Counted from the stretch's first letter, positions 1 to 6,987 are shown. The stretch is 8,633 nt of DNA from Psychrilyobacter sp. (GCA_030621995.1 JAUXGP010000062.1:1-8633); one strand, 5' to 3'. The notes: generated from the sequence alone by a model not told the origin. Program-made: numbers and translations.

Positions 1-178
1 ATTTAGATATCAACTTCATTCCGATACGATATTTATCGTGAATACTTGTATATTTAGGCATGATCACCCTAATATCTGTAGTCTTAACAAGTGCTTTAGG
101 AAGGGAATAGGCCACATCTCCTAAACCTCCACTCTTGGCAAATGGATGTGCCTCACTACTTACAAATAATATTTTCAT
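1..178 (-). CDS. glgA: Glycogen synthase GlgA, N-terminal part (cut by window edge)
   Basis: Glycogen synthase (ADP-glucose type, GT5 family) transfers glucose from ADP-glucose to the non-reducing ends of growing glycogen in the cytoplasm. Only the first 59 codons lie in the window. The protein begins MKILFVSSEAHPFAKSGGLG, continues DVAYSLPKAL, and later reads VIMPKY. The KSGGLGDV stretch is the K-x-G-G-L ADP-glucose binding signature, and the start at 178 matches the usual N-terminus of the family. An AAGGAG ribosome site sits about 7 bases upstream of the ATG. It is the fourth gene of the glgB-glgC-glgD-glgA order, 53 bases behind glgD, with a stem-loop in that gap just before its ribosome site. 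The identification is firm; the rest of the gene cannot be judged. Confidence 0.95.
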   Translation of the reverse strand, partial: MKILFVSSEAHPFAKSGGLGDVAYSLPKALVKTTDIRVIMPKYTSIHDKYRIGMKLISK

Positions 179-201
179 AATATTCTCCTTTTTTCTTAAA
201 A

Positions 202-223
202 TGCTGACTCTAAAGAGTCAGCA
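202..223 (-). terminator. Stem-loop between glgD and glgA (possible partial terminator)
   Basis: TGCTGACTC and GAGTCAGCA form a perfect 9-bp stem around a 4-base loop, 8 bases after the glgD stop. In the transcribed (minus) direction it is followed by TTTTAAG, a short U-run. That could cause partial termination and lower glgA expression, or protect the 3' end of a processed glgCD transcript. The glgA ribosome site follows immediately, so full termination here would shut glgA off. I infer a leaky terminator or processing element. Confidence 0.55.
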
Positions 224-231
224 AAAATATG

Positions 232-1353
232 TTATCCATCTAAAAGTGATTTTTTTTCTATTACCAATGGAAATTGTTCCGATCCGATCACTTTTTGATA
301 CCTACTAATCGTTACATTTTTATCTATAATCACATTTTTTATCTCTACACCCTCTTCTATTGTACAAGACTGTAAGACTATACTATTTTCTATGGTAGCA
401 CCTTTTTTTATTACTACCCTTCTACCTATGACACTGTCTTTCACCGATCCCTTTACAACACATCCATTGGCTATAAGGGAATTAGAGATCTTAGAATCAG
501 GTTTATAGATAGCCGGGGGAGTGTCGTTAATCTTTGTAGATATTCCTCCATTATTTAGGAGGAGTTCCTCTCTTATTTCTTTTTTTAATATATCTTTATT
601 TGCTTTAAAATAGTTTTTTGTAGAATTAATAAATGTAGCATATCCAGTAAATTCATATAGATTGGTAGAAATTTTATGAATATTATGTTCAATAAATTTA
701 TTGAAATCTCCTATAAGACCATTTTGTACTCCACTCATGAGAAGATCTATTAGGAGATCTTTTTTTATGATCTTTATCTCTAAAGATATATTTGTACCCT
801 CCTGAGAATCTACGATTATTCCAAAATTTTTCACTTCATTGTTTTCATCGAGTATTATACTTGTAGATCCCCTGTACGCCTTTATATCCTTATCTATTTT
901 TTTATACACTATGGTAAGATCTTTTCCTGATTTTTCATGGGAATCTATAATAGACTGCATATCAATGTTGGCCACTAAATGAGCTGGACATACCACAACA
1001 TGATTTTCTTTACTATTATACAAATATTCTAAATTAGATCTAAAATTTTCTACATTTGATTTTCCAATTTCAGAATAAATGGCAGGATGCATCAAAAATA
1101 TTCCACCATCTTTTCTATTTAAATCCCAAAATTGTCCTCCCCTTATATGATCTCTAAGTGATCTTACATAACTATGAGGTACTATAATTCCTACATTTGA
1201 AATCCCTGTTCTCGTTAAATTTGTAAGGGAAAAATCAATTATCCTATACCTTCCTGCAAATGGAATAGAAGCAATCGGTCTATATTTTGTAAGTCCCCTT
1301 ATATCATTAGTATCTTGAGCTGCCAGTATTAATCCCATATATGATTTTGCCAT
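232..1353 (-). CDS. glgD: GlgD, non-catalytic subunit of glucose-1-phosphate adenylyltransferase
   Basis: Regulatory partner of GlgC; in low-GC bacteria such as Bacillus, GlgC and GlgD form a hetero-oligomer that makes ADP-glucose from glucose-1-phosphate and ATP. The 373 residues keep the overall fold: a nucleotidyltransferase-like N-terminal part containing PFAGRYRIIDFSLTN (about 31-45), then a C-terminal left-handed beta-helix with hexad-type repeats (about 280-360, for example VKGSVKDSVIGRRVVIKKGA). The catalytic motifs are eroded. The GGxGxRL loop is replaced by AAQDTNDIRGL (11-21), the metal-binding SGDHIY is replaced by CPAHLVANID (122-131), and the EEKP sugar-phosphate motif is absent. 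This pattern defines GlgD rather than a second GlgC. The ATG at 1353 has GGAGGAG 4-5 bases upstream and lies 15 bases after the glgC stop, so the two are surely co-transcribed and probably translationally coupled. Confidence 0.95.
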   Translation of the reverse strand: MAKSYMGLILAAQDTNDIRGLTKYRPIASIPFAGRYRIIDFSLTNLTRTGISNVGIIVPHSYVRSLRDHIRGGQFWDLNRKDGGIFLMHPAIYSEIGKSNVENFRSNLEYLYNSKENHVVVCPAHLVANIDMQSIIDSHEKSGKDLTIVYKKIDKDIKAYRGSTSIILDENNEVKNFGIIVDSQEGTNISLEIKIIKKDLLIDLLMSGVQNGLIGDFNKFIEHNIHKISTNLYEFTGYATFINSTKNYFKANKDILKKEIREELLLNNGGISTKINDTPPAIYKPDSKISNSLIANGCVVKGSVKDSVIGRRVVIKKGATIENSIVLQSCTIEEGVEIKNVIIDKNVTISRYQKVIGSEQFPLVIEKKSLLDG

Positions 1354-1368
1354 AATTCTCCTCCAAAT

Positions 1369-2493
1369 TTATTTAATAATTTTATTTTGCGGTATTACTT
1401 TTATTGTAGCATCTCCAATATGATCTCCAGATAGTACCTCTGTGTTTTCACCGACTATTACTCTATCTAAAGTTACTCCTTTTGCTACCTTTACATTTGG
1501 GAATAATACTGAGCTTTTCACAATAGCTCCCTCTTCTATTACAACTCCAGGAAATAATACTGAGTTTTTAATAGAACCATAAACTTCACATCCGTCTACC
1601 ACCATTGAATTTTCAACACTGGCATTTTCACCAAAATAAGCGGCTCCTTTTGGTTCTCCTGATGTATATATCTTCCAATTATTTGTATGTAAATTCAAAT
1701 CATTATTTTCATCCAATAGATCCATATTCGCTTCCCATAAACTATTGATCGTTCCCACATCTTTCCAATAACCCTTGAATGGATAGGTAACCATTTTAAG
1801 TCCGTCATCCAGCATTTTAGGCAGTATATTCATTCCAAAATCATTTGCTGAATCTTTATTTTCTTCATCCTCGATTAAATATTTTTTTAATTCAGACCAT
1901 TTAAATATATATATTCCCATAGAAGCCAGATTACTTTTTGGTTTTTCTGGTTTTTCTTCAAATTCATATATTGTATTGTCATCCCTTACATTCATCATTC
2001 CAAACCTTGTAGCTTCCTCTAAAGTCACTGTTAAGGCGGCAATTGTTACATCTGCCCCCTGTCTTTTATGTTCTCTCAACATCTTATTATAATCCATCTT
2101 ATAGATGTGATCCCCAGATAATATAAGTACATGATCTGGATTATATCTGTCTATATACTGAATATTCTGATAGATTGCATTGGCTGTTCCTTTATACCAG
2201 GCTCCCCCATCTTGAGTTGTATATGGCGGCAGTATTGCCGTCCCCCCATGCATACTGTTTAGATCCCAAGCTGAGCCTGTTCCTATATGTGTATTTAATA
2301 AAAATGGTCTATACTGAGTAAGTATCCCCACAGTGTCTATCCCTGAGTTTGTACAATTACTCAATGGAAAATCTATAATTTTATATTTACCACCAAAATC
2401 AACTGCTGGTTTCGCTACGTCTGAAGTTAAAGGTACCAATCGACTTCCCTGTCCCCCTGCTAAAAGCATAGCTATCATCTCTTTTTTTCTCAT
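1369..2493 (-). CDS. glgC: GlgC, glucose-1-phosphate adenylyltransferase (catalytic subunit)
   Basis: Makes ADP-glucose and pyrophosphate from ATP and glucose-1-phosphate, the committed and normally allosterically controlled step of bacterial glycogen synthesis. The 374 residues carry all signatures: the GGQGSRL pyrophosphorylase loop (13-19), [15 protein letters not shown] (28-42), YKGTANAI (100-107), [10 protein letters not shown] with the catalytic/metal aspartate at 128, FEEKPEKP (178-185) for the sugar phosphate, and GYWKDVGTI (241-249). The C-terminal third is the left-handed beta-helix ([20 protein letters not shown] and following) used for allosteric control and oligomerisation. The length is normal for the Bacillus-type enzyme. 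The start at 2493 has a strong AGGAGGGAG ribosome site about 6-8 bases away. It follows glgB after a 153-base gap and precedes glgD by 15 bases. Confidence 0.97.
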   Translation of the reverse strand: MRKKEMIAMLLAGGQGSRLVPLTSDVAKPAVDFGGKYKIIDFPLSNCTNSGIDTVGILTQYRPFLLNTHIGTGSAWDLNSMHGGTAILPPYTTQDGGAWYKGTANAIYQNIQYIDRYNPDHVLILSGDHIYKMDYNKMLREHKRQGADVTIAALTVTLEEATRFGMMNVRDDNTIYEFEEKPEKPKSNLASMGIYIFKWSELKKYLIEDEENKDSANDFGMNILPKMLDDGLKMVTYPFKGYWKDVGTINSLWEANMDLLDENNDLNLHTNNWKIYTSGEPKGAAYFGENASVENSMVVDGCEVYGSIKNSVLFPGVVIEEGAIVKSSVLFPNVKVAKGVTLDRVIVGENTEVLSGDHIGDATIKVIPQNKIIK

Positions 2494-2515
2494 TTAAACT
2501 CCCTCCTACAAATGT

Positions 2516-2548
2516 TTAACTTTTTAGATATCTTATCATAATCCTCCT
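2516..2548 (-). promoter_or_regulatory. Possible 7-codon leader ORF with its own ribosome site before glgC
   Basis: In the glgB-glgC gap an AGGAGG (2543-2548) stands 3 bases before an ATG at 2539 that reads MIRYLKS and stops at 2516, 22 bases before the glgC start. The 3-base spacing is short for efficient initiation. It may be a tiny upstream ORF feeding ribosomes into glgC, or simply a chance ribosome-site-like sequence. The rest of the 153-base gap (2494-2646) shows no convincing promoter or terminator. Confidence 0.2.
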
Positions 2549-2646
2549 AGATTTTACTCAGAGAATTGAGTCTTTTTTAACCGCTGCCACATTAAAACTT
2601 GTTCTTCTCTTTACAAATGGTATATTTCGTTTAAAAACACCACATT

Positions 2647-4533
2647 CTAAAACTTTGGTTTCAGATAAATTACTGAAAGAGGAGCTATATTTATCTCTAT
2701 ATGGCAAAGTTCTTTATCTACTCCTCCCCATCTAGGTTTCAATATTTCCAAATTCACTCTATTTTCTCCCCCATATTTGGAAGTATCGCTGTTTAACACC
2801 TCTTCATAGTCAACAAACCTAGGCACCCCCATCTTATGATTGGAGTAATGAACAGGTGTAAAATTATATATAGCTATTATAAAATCATCTCTTTCCTCAC
2901 TTTTTCTCATAAAAGAAACTATCCCACAATCACTATTATTCGCTTCTAACCAATGAAATCCTTCATACGAATGATCAATTTCCCAAAAAGATTTTTCAGA
3001 CCTATAAAAAAAGTTTAAATTTTTAACAAATTCCTGTAACTCTCCATGTTTTTGCTGCTCCAATAATTGCCACTCTATAGACTCATAAAATCTCCATTCT
3101 AAAAACTGGCCTATTTCACACCCCATAAAAAGAAGTTTTTTTCCAGGATGTGCCATCATATATCCCAAAAGAAGTCTCAAACTTGCAAATTTATCCACAT
3201 AGTATCCTGGAAATTTTCCTATGAGGGATTTCTTTCCATGTACTACTTCATCATGGGAAAAAGGCAGAACATAGTTTTCCGAAAAAGCATAAACTATTGA
3301 GAATGTAATTAAATTATGATGGAATTTTCTATTGATGGGGTCGAGTTCCATATATTTCAAGATATCATTCATCCAGCCCATATTCCATTTATAGTTAAAC
3401 CCTAATCCGTTTTCTTCTTTGCCTTTAGTTATATTCGGTCGTGATGTAGACTCTTCTGCTATCATAAGTGCACTTGGAAAAAATTTAAAGATCTCTGTAT
3501 TTAATTTTTGCATAAAATCAATTGCCCACAAATTCTGATTCCCGCCATCTTTATTTTTCAACTCCGGGCTAGGCTCCTTACAAAAATCCAAATACAACAT
3601 ATTAGATACGGCATCTACCCTAAGGCCGTCTATATGGTACTCTTCCAGCCAAAATATAGCATTTGATATTAAAAAACTATGGATCTCTGATTTGGATAGA
3701 TCAAAATTGCAGGTTCCCCACTGTTCATTTTCGCCCAGTGCAGGATTGCTATACTCATATGTTGTGGTGCCATCAAACCTGTACAGTCCATGGGCATCCT
3801 TGCAAAAATGTCCTGGTACCCAATCTAAGATAACTCCTATCCCATGTCTATGCAGCTCGTCTATTAAGTATTTAAAATCTTCCGGTGTGCCATGTCTGCT
3901 GGTCACTGAAAAATATCCAGTGGCCTGATAACCCCAAGAATCATCCAAGGGATATTCTGAAATTGGCATAAGTTCTATATGGGTATATCCCATTTCAGAA
4001 ACATATTTAGGCAGTTCTTCTGCCAATTCTCTATAGGTTTGAAAATTTTCCCTTCCCTCTGGTTTTTTCCAAGATCCCAAATGAACCTCATATATATTCA
4101 TTGGAGTTTTATATGGCTGACAGGATTTTTTATTTTCCTTCCATTCCTGATCATTCCAAGAATAATTTTCTAATTCCCAGACTATAGAGGCTGTATTTGG
4201 TCTTAATTCTGAATAGAATGCATAGGGATCTGACTTTACAAGCTTTTCACCACTCCATGTTTCAATAACATATTTATACTTCTCTCCTTTTTTTATCCCG
4301 TCAATTTGAAGGATCCAAAAGTCATTAATTTTTTCCATCCTGTGACTGCTATGATCCCAATTATTAAAATCTCCTACCACAGAAAGACCCTTAGCATTGG
4401 GAGCCCAAACCCTAAAAGATACCCCCCGACTATTTATATGAGCACCTAAAAATGAATATGACCTAAAATGGTTGCCTTCATGAAAAATGTGAGCATCAAA
4501 TTCTATTTTTTTTTTTTCTTCATCGTATTTCAT
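2647..4533 (-). CDS. glgB: GlgB, 1,4-alpha-glucan branching enzyme (GH13)
   Basis: Cuts alpha-1,4 glucan chains and rejoins them by alpha-1,6 bonds, giving glycogen its branches. The 628 residues show an N-terminal CBM48 module (about 28-115, with VSFRVWAPNAKGLSVVGDFN then NWD), a GH13 catalytic barrel and a C-terminal all-beta domain. The four GH13 regions are complete: DWVPGHF (237-243), GLRVDAV with the nucleophile Asp307, MIAEEST with the acid/base Glu360, and SHDEVVHG with the transition-state Asp428. The length fits the short CBM48-GH13 branching enzymes without the extra N1 domain of the E. coli type. The start at 4533 has AAAGGGG 6 bases upstream. It is the first gene of the glycogen operon, read from the promoter at 4573-4600. 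Codons 6-10 contain a run of 12 A bases (4506-4517), a possible slippage site. Confidence 0.96.
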   Translation of the reverse strand: MKYDEEKKKIEFDAHIFHEGNHFRSYSFLGAHINSRGVSFRVWAPNAKGLSVVGDFNNWDHSSHRMEKINDFWILQIDGIKKGEKYKYVIETWSGEKLVKSDPYAFYSELRPNTASIVWELENYSWNDQEWKENKKSCQPYKTPMNIYEVHLGSWKKPEGRENFQTYRELAEELPKYVSEMGYTHIELMPISEYPLDDSWGYQATGYFSVTSRHGTPEDFKYLIDELHRHGIGVILDWVPGHFCKDAHGLYRFDGTTTYEYSNPALGENEQWGTCNFDLSKSEIHSFLISNAIFWLEEYHIDGLRVDAVSNMLYLDFCKEPSPELKNKDGGNQNLWAIDFMQKLNTEIFKFFPSALMIAEESTSRPNITKGKEENGLGFNYKWNMGWMNDILKYMELDPINRKFHHNLITFSIVYAFSENYVLPFSHDEVVHGKKSLIGKFPGYYVDKFASLRLLLGYMMAHPGKKLLFMGCEIGQFLEWRFYESIEWQLLEQQKHGELQEFVKNLNFFYRSEKSFWEIDHSYEGFHWLEANNSDCGIVSFMRKSEERDDFIIAIYNFTPVHYSNHKMGVPRFVDYEEVLNSDTSKYGGENRVNLEILKPRWGGVDKELCHIEINIAPLSVIYLKPKF

Positions 4534-4572
4534 AACTATCCCCTTTGTTTATTAAATTTGTTGTACAATATC

Positions 4573-4600
4573 AGTATACCTCACTATTGCAGGTTTACAA
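4573..4600 (-). promoter_or_regulatory. Sigma-70 type promoter of the glgBCDA operon
   Basis: On the minus strand TTGTAA (4595-4600) and TATACT (4573-4578) are separated by 16 bases. Transcription would start near 4566, about 33 bases before the glgB ATG. An 8-base palindrome TTGTACAA (4561-4568) covers the predicted start point and could be an operator. A nine-A tract (4599-4607) lies just upstream of the -35 box and may act as an UP-like or bending element for both divergent promoters. Confidence 0.65.
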
Positions 4601-4607
4601 AAAAAAA

Positions 4608-4636
4608 TTGATTTTTTACTAAAAATTTGTTATACT
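4608..4636 (+). promoter_or_regulatory. Extended -10 promoter for the leader ORF and glutamine synthetase
   Basis: TTGATT (4608-4613), a 17-base spacer and TATACT (4631-4636), preceded by TG one base upstream (TGTTATACT, an extended -10). Transcription should start near 4643, giving a leader of about 190 bases before the synthetase ATG at 4837. It is the only convincing plus-strand promoter between glgB and the synthetase. Its -35 box is 7 bases from the -35 box of the divergent glgB promoter. Confidence 0.7.
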
Positions 4637-4669
4637 GCTCTAAATAAGTTGGTACACATAATAAAAAAA

Positions 4670-4738
4670 TTGGAGGTAAGCGGATGGTTTTCAAAAAAAT
4701 TCATAAATTAAACATGTTCACATTTAGCTTCACTCCAA
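4670..4738 (+). promoter_or_regulatory. Leader stem that could hide the ribosome site of the 34-codon ORF
   Basis: TTGGAGGTAAGC (4670-4681), which contains the GGAGG ribosome site, can pair with GCTTCACTCCAA (4727-4738). This gives 6 bp, a 2x2 internal loop and 4 more bp around a 45-base loop that holds the ATG. Folding would sequester the ribosome site and opening would expose it. The pairing was found by eye; its stability against other folds is not known. Confidence 0.35.
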
Positions 4739-4788
4739 AAACGGACTTAGTATCTAAAAAACTAAAAGCAGTTTCTTACAGGGGATAG
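4684..4788 (+). CDS. Small 34-residue basic peptide, leader ORF of glutamine synthetase
   Basis: A complete small ORF starting at ATG 4684, with GGAGG 7 bases upstream (4671-4675), about 40 bases downstream of a good promoter. The peptide begins MVFKKIHKLN and ends KKLKAVSYRG. It has seven Lys, one Arg, one His and a single Asp, so it is strongly cationic, with an aromatic stretch FTFSF (12-16). It has no signal peptide or membrane segment and no glutamine codon. Its stop (4786-4788) lies inside the left arm of the terminator at 4781-4809, and the glutamine synthetase ATG follows 48 bases later. I do not recognise the peptide. It may act only in cis, with a ribosome at its stop opening the terminator, or as a small protein acting on the synthetase. 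By analogy, cyanobacterial inactivating factors of glutamine synthetase are also small basic proteins, but I see no similarity to support that. Translation is likely from the ribosome site; function is unknown. Confidence 0.55.
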   Translation: MVFKKIHKLNMFTFSFTPKTDLVSKKLKAVSYRG

Positions 4789-4817
4789 TGACTTCATGTC
4801 ACTGTCCCCCTTTTTTT
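4781..4817 (+). terminator. Intrinsic terminator / attenuator in the glutamine synthetase leader
   Basis: GGGGATAGTGAC (4781-4792) pairs with GTCACTGTCCCC (4798-4809) as a 12-bp stem with one G-U pair around the loop TTCAT. It is followed by C and seven T (4811-4817), a textbook strong terminator. The synthetase ribosome site AGGAGG (4824-4829) begins only 6 bases after the T-run and the ATG is at 4837, leaving no room for a promoter between. The synthetase must therefore be reached by read-through, which makes this an attenuator candidate rather than an end-of-operon terminator. The left arm overlaps the last codons and stop of the leader ORF. Confidence 0.85.
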
Positions 4818-4836
4818 ATACCTAGGAGGTCAGATC

Positions 4837-6948
4837 ATGAAAAAAAATAACATTGAGATTAAAAACGTTACTGAAATTTATGGAGATTATTGTTTCGATA
4901 AAACTACCCTGAGACAAAGAGTTCCCAAGAGTGTCTTCAAAGAATTTTTGGAGGTACAAAAAGGTAGAAAAGAATTGACACTAACTATTGCAGAGGTTGT
5001 AGCTAATGCTATGAAAGACTGGGCAATGGAAAAAGGTGCGACTCATTTTACCCATTGGTTTCATCCACTAAATGGTTTAACTGCTGAAAAACATGATTCT
5101 TTTGTGTCTCCCATTGGAGACGGGCAAATAATTATGGAATTTTCTGGAAAGGAATTAATCAAAGGTGAACCAGATGCATCTTCATTTCCAACTGGTGGAC
5201 TCCGATCTACCTTTGAAGCTAGAGGCTATACTGCCTGGGATACTACATCCCCTGCATTTTTAAAGGATGATAATACAGGTATCACCCTGTATATTCCCAC
5301 TGCTTTTGTTGCCTATACTGGGGAAGCCTTGGATAAAAAAGTACCCCTTTTGAGATCTATGAATGCTGTTGAAAATCAAGCTCTTAGAATCCTAAAAATT
5401 TTAGGAAATGACCGTTCTAAACATGTTACAACCTGCTTAGGAGCTGAACAAGAATATTTTTTAGTAGAAAAAAAATTATTTAACAATAGATTAGATTTAG
5501 TACATACAGGCAGAACATTATTTGGTGCAAAATCAGCTAAGGCACAGGAATTAAGAAATCATTATTTTGGAACTATTGAGGAGAGAGTGGCAGCTTTCAT
5601 GAGGGATTTAGACTTTGAATTATGGAGATTAGGAATCCCTTCAAAGACTAAACATAATGAAGTGGCTCCCAACCAATTTGAGCTTGCACCTGTTTATAGC
5701 ACTACAAATGTTGCTACAGATCAAAATCAACTTTTAATGGACACTATAAACAAAGTTGCCAGCAGACATGATTTGGTAGCACTACTCCATGAAAAACCCT
5801 TTGCTGATGTAAATGGTTCTGGTAAACATAACAACTGGTCGCTGACAACAGATGATGGTATAAACTTGTTTGAACCAGGAAAAAATCCAAAGGAAAATGC
5901 ACAATTCTTAATTTTTATTGCTGCTGTTATAAAAGCTGTGGATAAGTATGCACCCCTGTTGAGACTGGCTACAGCCAGTGCATCCAACGATCAAAGGTTA
6001 GGCGGACATGAGGCTCCTCCTGCTATTATCTCTATCTTTTTAGGAGACGAATTAGAGAGTGTCTTTAAGAGTACAGATGAAACTATGGAAACTAAAAATA
6101 AATTGGAGATCGGTGTAGATGCTTTACCTAAGTTACCTATGGATATCACCGATAGAAATAGAACTTCTCCATTTGCCTTTACCGGGAATAAATTTGAATT
6201 TAGAATGCCTGGATCAAGTCAAAGTACCTCTACTCCCAACGTTATGTTAAATACAATCATGGCTGATATATTAAAGGAGTTTGCCGATGAATTAGAGGGT
6301 GTAGAAGATAAAAATAAGGGAATTCAAAAGTTAATCTCCAGGGTATATAATGCCCACAAGAGGGTGATCTTTTCTGGAAATGGATATGGAGAGGAATGGG
6401 TTAAAAATTCTGAGAAAAAGGGATTACCAAATTTAGCTTCTACGGCTGATGTCTTAAAATATTATGTCACTCCTGAAACTATTGAGTTATTCAAAACTCA
6501 TAATGTGCTCTCAGAGGGCGAATTAATATCCAGATATAATATCTATTCTGAAAATTATTATACAGAAATTGTAACAGAAGCCGGTGTTATGATTAAGATG
6601 GCTATCCAAGAGATCTATCCAGCAGCAAACAGGTATGCATTAGAACTGGCTGATATGATCAAGAGATCTTCTAAAATTTTAGGTGAAGATTCCATTTTAA
6701 CTCAAAAAGATCTATTGGCTGATATTTTAAAAAACAATACAGACCTATATAATTTTTCTAAAACATTAGAAAAGAAATTGGAAGACCTGGACAGATTAGA
6801 GGACATCTCTTTAAAGGTTGATTTCAGTAAAAATGAAATTTTACCCCTTATGAACAATTTAAGGGTTCCCGCTGATAACTTGGAATCATCTATAGAAAAG
6901 AAAGCGTGGCCATTCCCTACATATGAAGATCTACTATTTAAGTTATAA
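4837..6948 (+). CDS. glnN: Glutamine synthetase type III (GSIII)
   Basis: Makes glutamine from glutamate, ammonia and ATP in the cytoplasm, the entry of ammonia into metabolism. The 703 residues match GSIII, which is much longer than GSI (about 450) and forms a double-ringed dodecamer in characterised members. The GSIII N-terminal domain (about 20-190) has FTHWFHPLNGLTAEKHDSF (71-89). The catalytic domain shows GAEQEYF with metal-ligand glutamates (202-208), HNEVAPNQFELAPVYS (273-288), the ATP/glutamate loop KPFADVNGSGKHNNWS (320-335) and NRTSPFAFTGNKFEFRMPGS (441-460). A helical C-terminal GSIII domain ends with WPFPTYEDLLF (691-701), a typical GSIII tail. The start has AGGAGG 7 bases upstream. 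It is the first full-length gene after the divergent promoter shared with the glycogen operon, and is preceded by a 34-codon ORF and terminator that probably set its expression. No GlnR/ANTAR-type regulator gene is in the window. Some annotators call this gene glnA. Confidence 0.96.
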   Translation: MKKNNIEIKNVTEIYGDYCFDKTTLRQRVPKSVFKEFLEVQKGRKELTLTIAEVVANAMKDWAMEKGATHFTHWFHPLNGLTAEKHDSFVSPIGDGQIIMEFSGKELIKGEPDASSFPTGGLRSTFEARGYTAWDTTSPAFLKDDNTGITLYIPTAFVAYTGEALDKKVPLLRSMNAVENQALRILKILGNDRSKHVTTCLGAEQEYFLVEKKLFNNRLDLVHTGRTLFGAKSAKAQELRNHYFGTIEERVAAFMRDLDFELWRLGIPSKTKHNEVAPNQFELAPVYSTTNVATDQNQLLMDTINKVASRHDLVALLHEKPFADVNGSGKHNNWSLTTDDGINLFEPGKNPKENAQFLIFIAAVIKAVDKYAPLLRLATASASNDQRLGGHEAPPAIISIFLGDELESVFKSTDETMETKNKLEIGVDALPKLPMDITDRNRTSPFAFTGNKFEFRMPGSSQSTSTPNVMLNTIMADILKEFADELEGVEDKNKGIQKLISRVYNAHKRVIFSGNGYGEEWVKNSEKKGLPNLASTADVLKYYVTPETIELFKTHNVLSEGELISRYNIYSENYYTEIVTEAGVMIKMAIQEIYPAANRYALELADMIKRSSKILGEDSILTQKDLLADILKNNTDLYNFSKTLEKKLEDLDRLEDISLKVDFSKNEILPLMNNLRVPADNLESSIEKKAWPFPTYEDLLFKL

Positions 6949-6959
6949 GTTTTCAAAAG

Positions 6960-6985
6960 AAAGAGCGAATTTCTTCGCTCTTTTG
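6960..6985. terminator. Bidirectional terminator between glnN and the TSUP permease gene
   Basis: AAAGAGCGAA (6960-6969) and TTCGCTCTTT (6974-6983) form a perfect 10-bp stem with a 4-base loop, 11 bases after the glnN stop and just past the end of the convergent permease gene. The U-run is partly inside the stem: plus side CTCTTTTG, minus side CTTTCTTTTG. It can serve both converging transcripts. Confidence 0.8.
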
Positions 6986-6987
6986 CT

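Noticed and set aside
232..2493. glgC and glgD as a recent tandem duplication
   Set aside because: They are ancient paralogues with diagnostic differences in every catalytic motif, as in other glgCD operons.
2556..2571. ACTCA/TGAGT hairpin followed by T-run on the plus strand
   Set aside because: Only 5 bp, and no plus-strand gene ends there; likely chance in AT-rich sequence.
3692..4173. Two plus-strand ORFs (78 and 64 codons) opposite glgB
   Set aside because: They lie antisense to the GH13 catalytic core, have no ribosome site or recognisable domains, and glgB is intact and conserved there.
4637..4836. Known regulatory RNA classes for glutamine synthetase in the leader (ANTAR two-hairpin, glutamine riboswitch, Gln T-box)
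   Set aside because: No six-base A..G hairpin loops, no T-box sequence and no riboswitch core could be recognised by eye. The terminator loop is five bases, and the leader peptide lacks Gln codons.
5727..5987. 86-codon minus-strand ORF inside glnN
   Set aside because: Antisense shadow of the conserved GSIII ATP-binding region, with no independent signal.
6702..6956. 84-codon minus-strand ORF over the glnN 3' end
   Set aside because: Shadow of the conserved GSIII C-terminal domain. Any minus transcript would start downstream of the bidirectional terminator.
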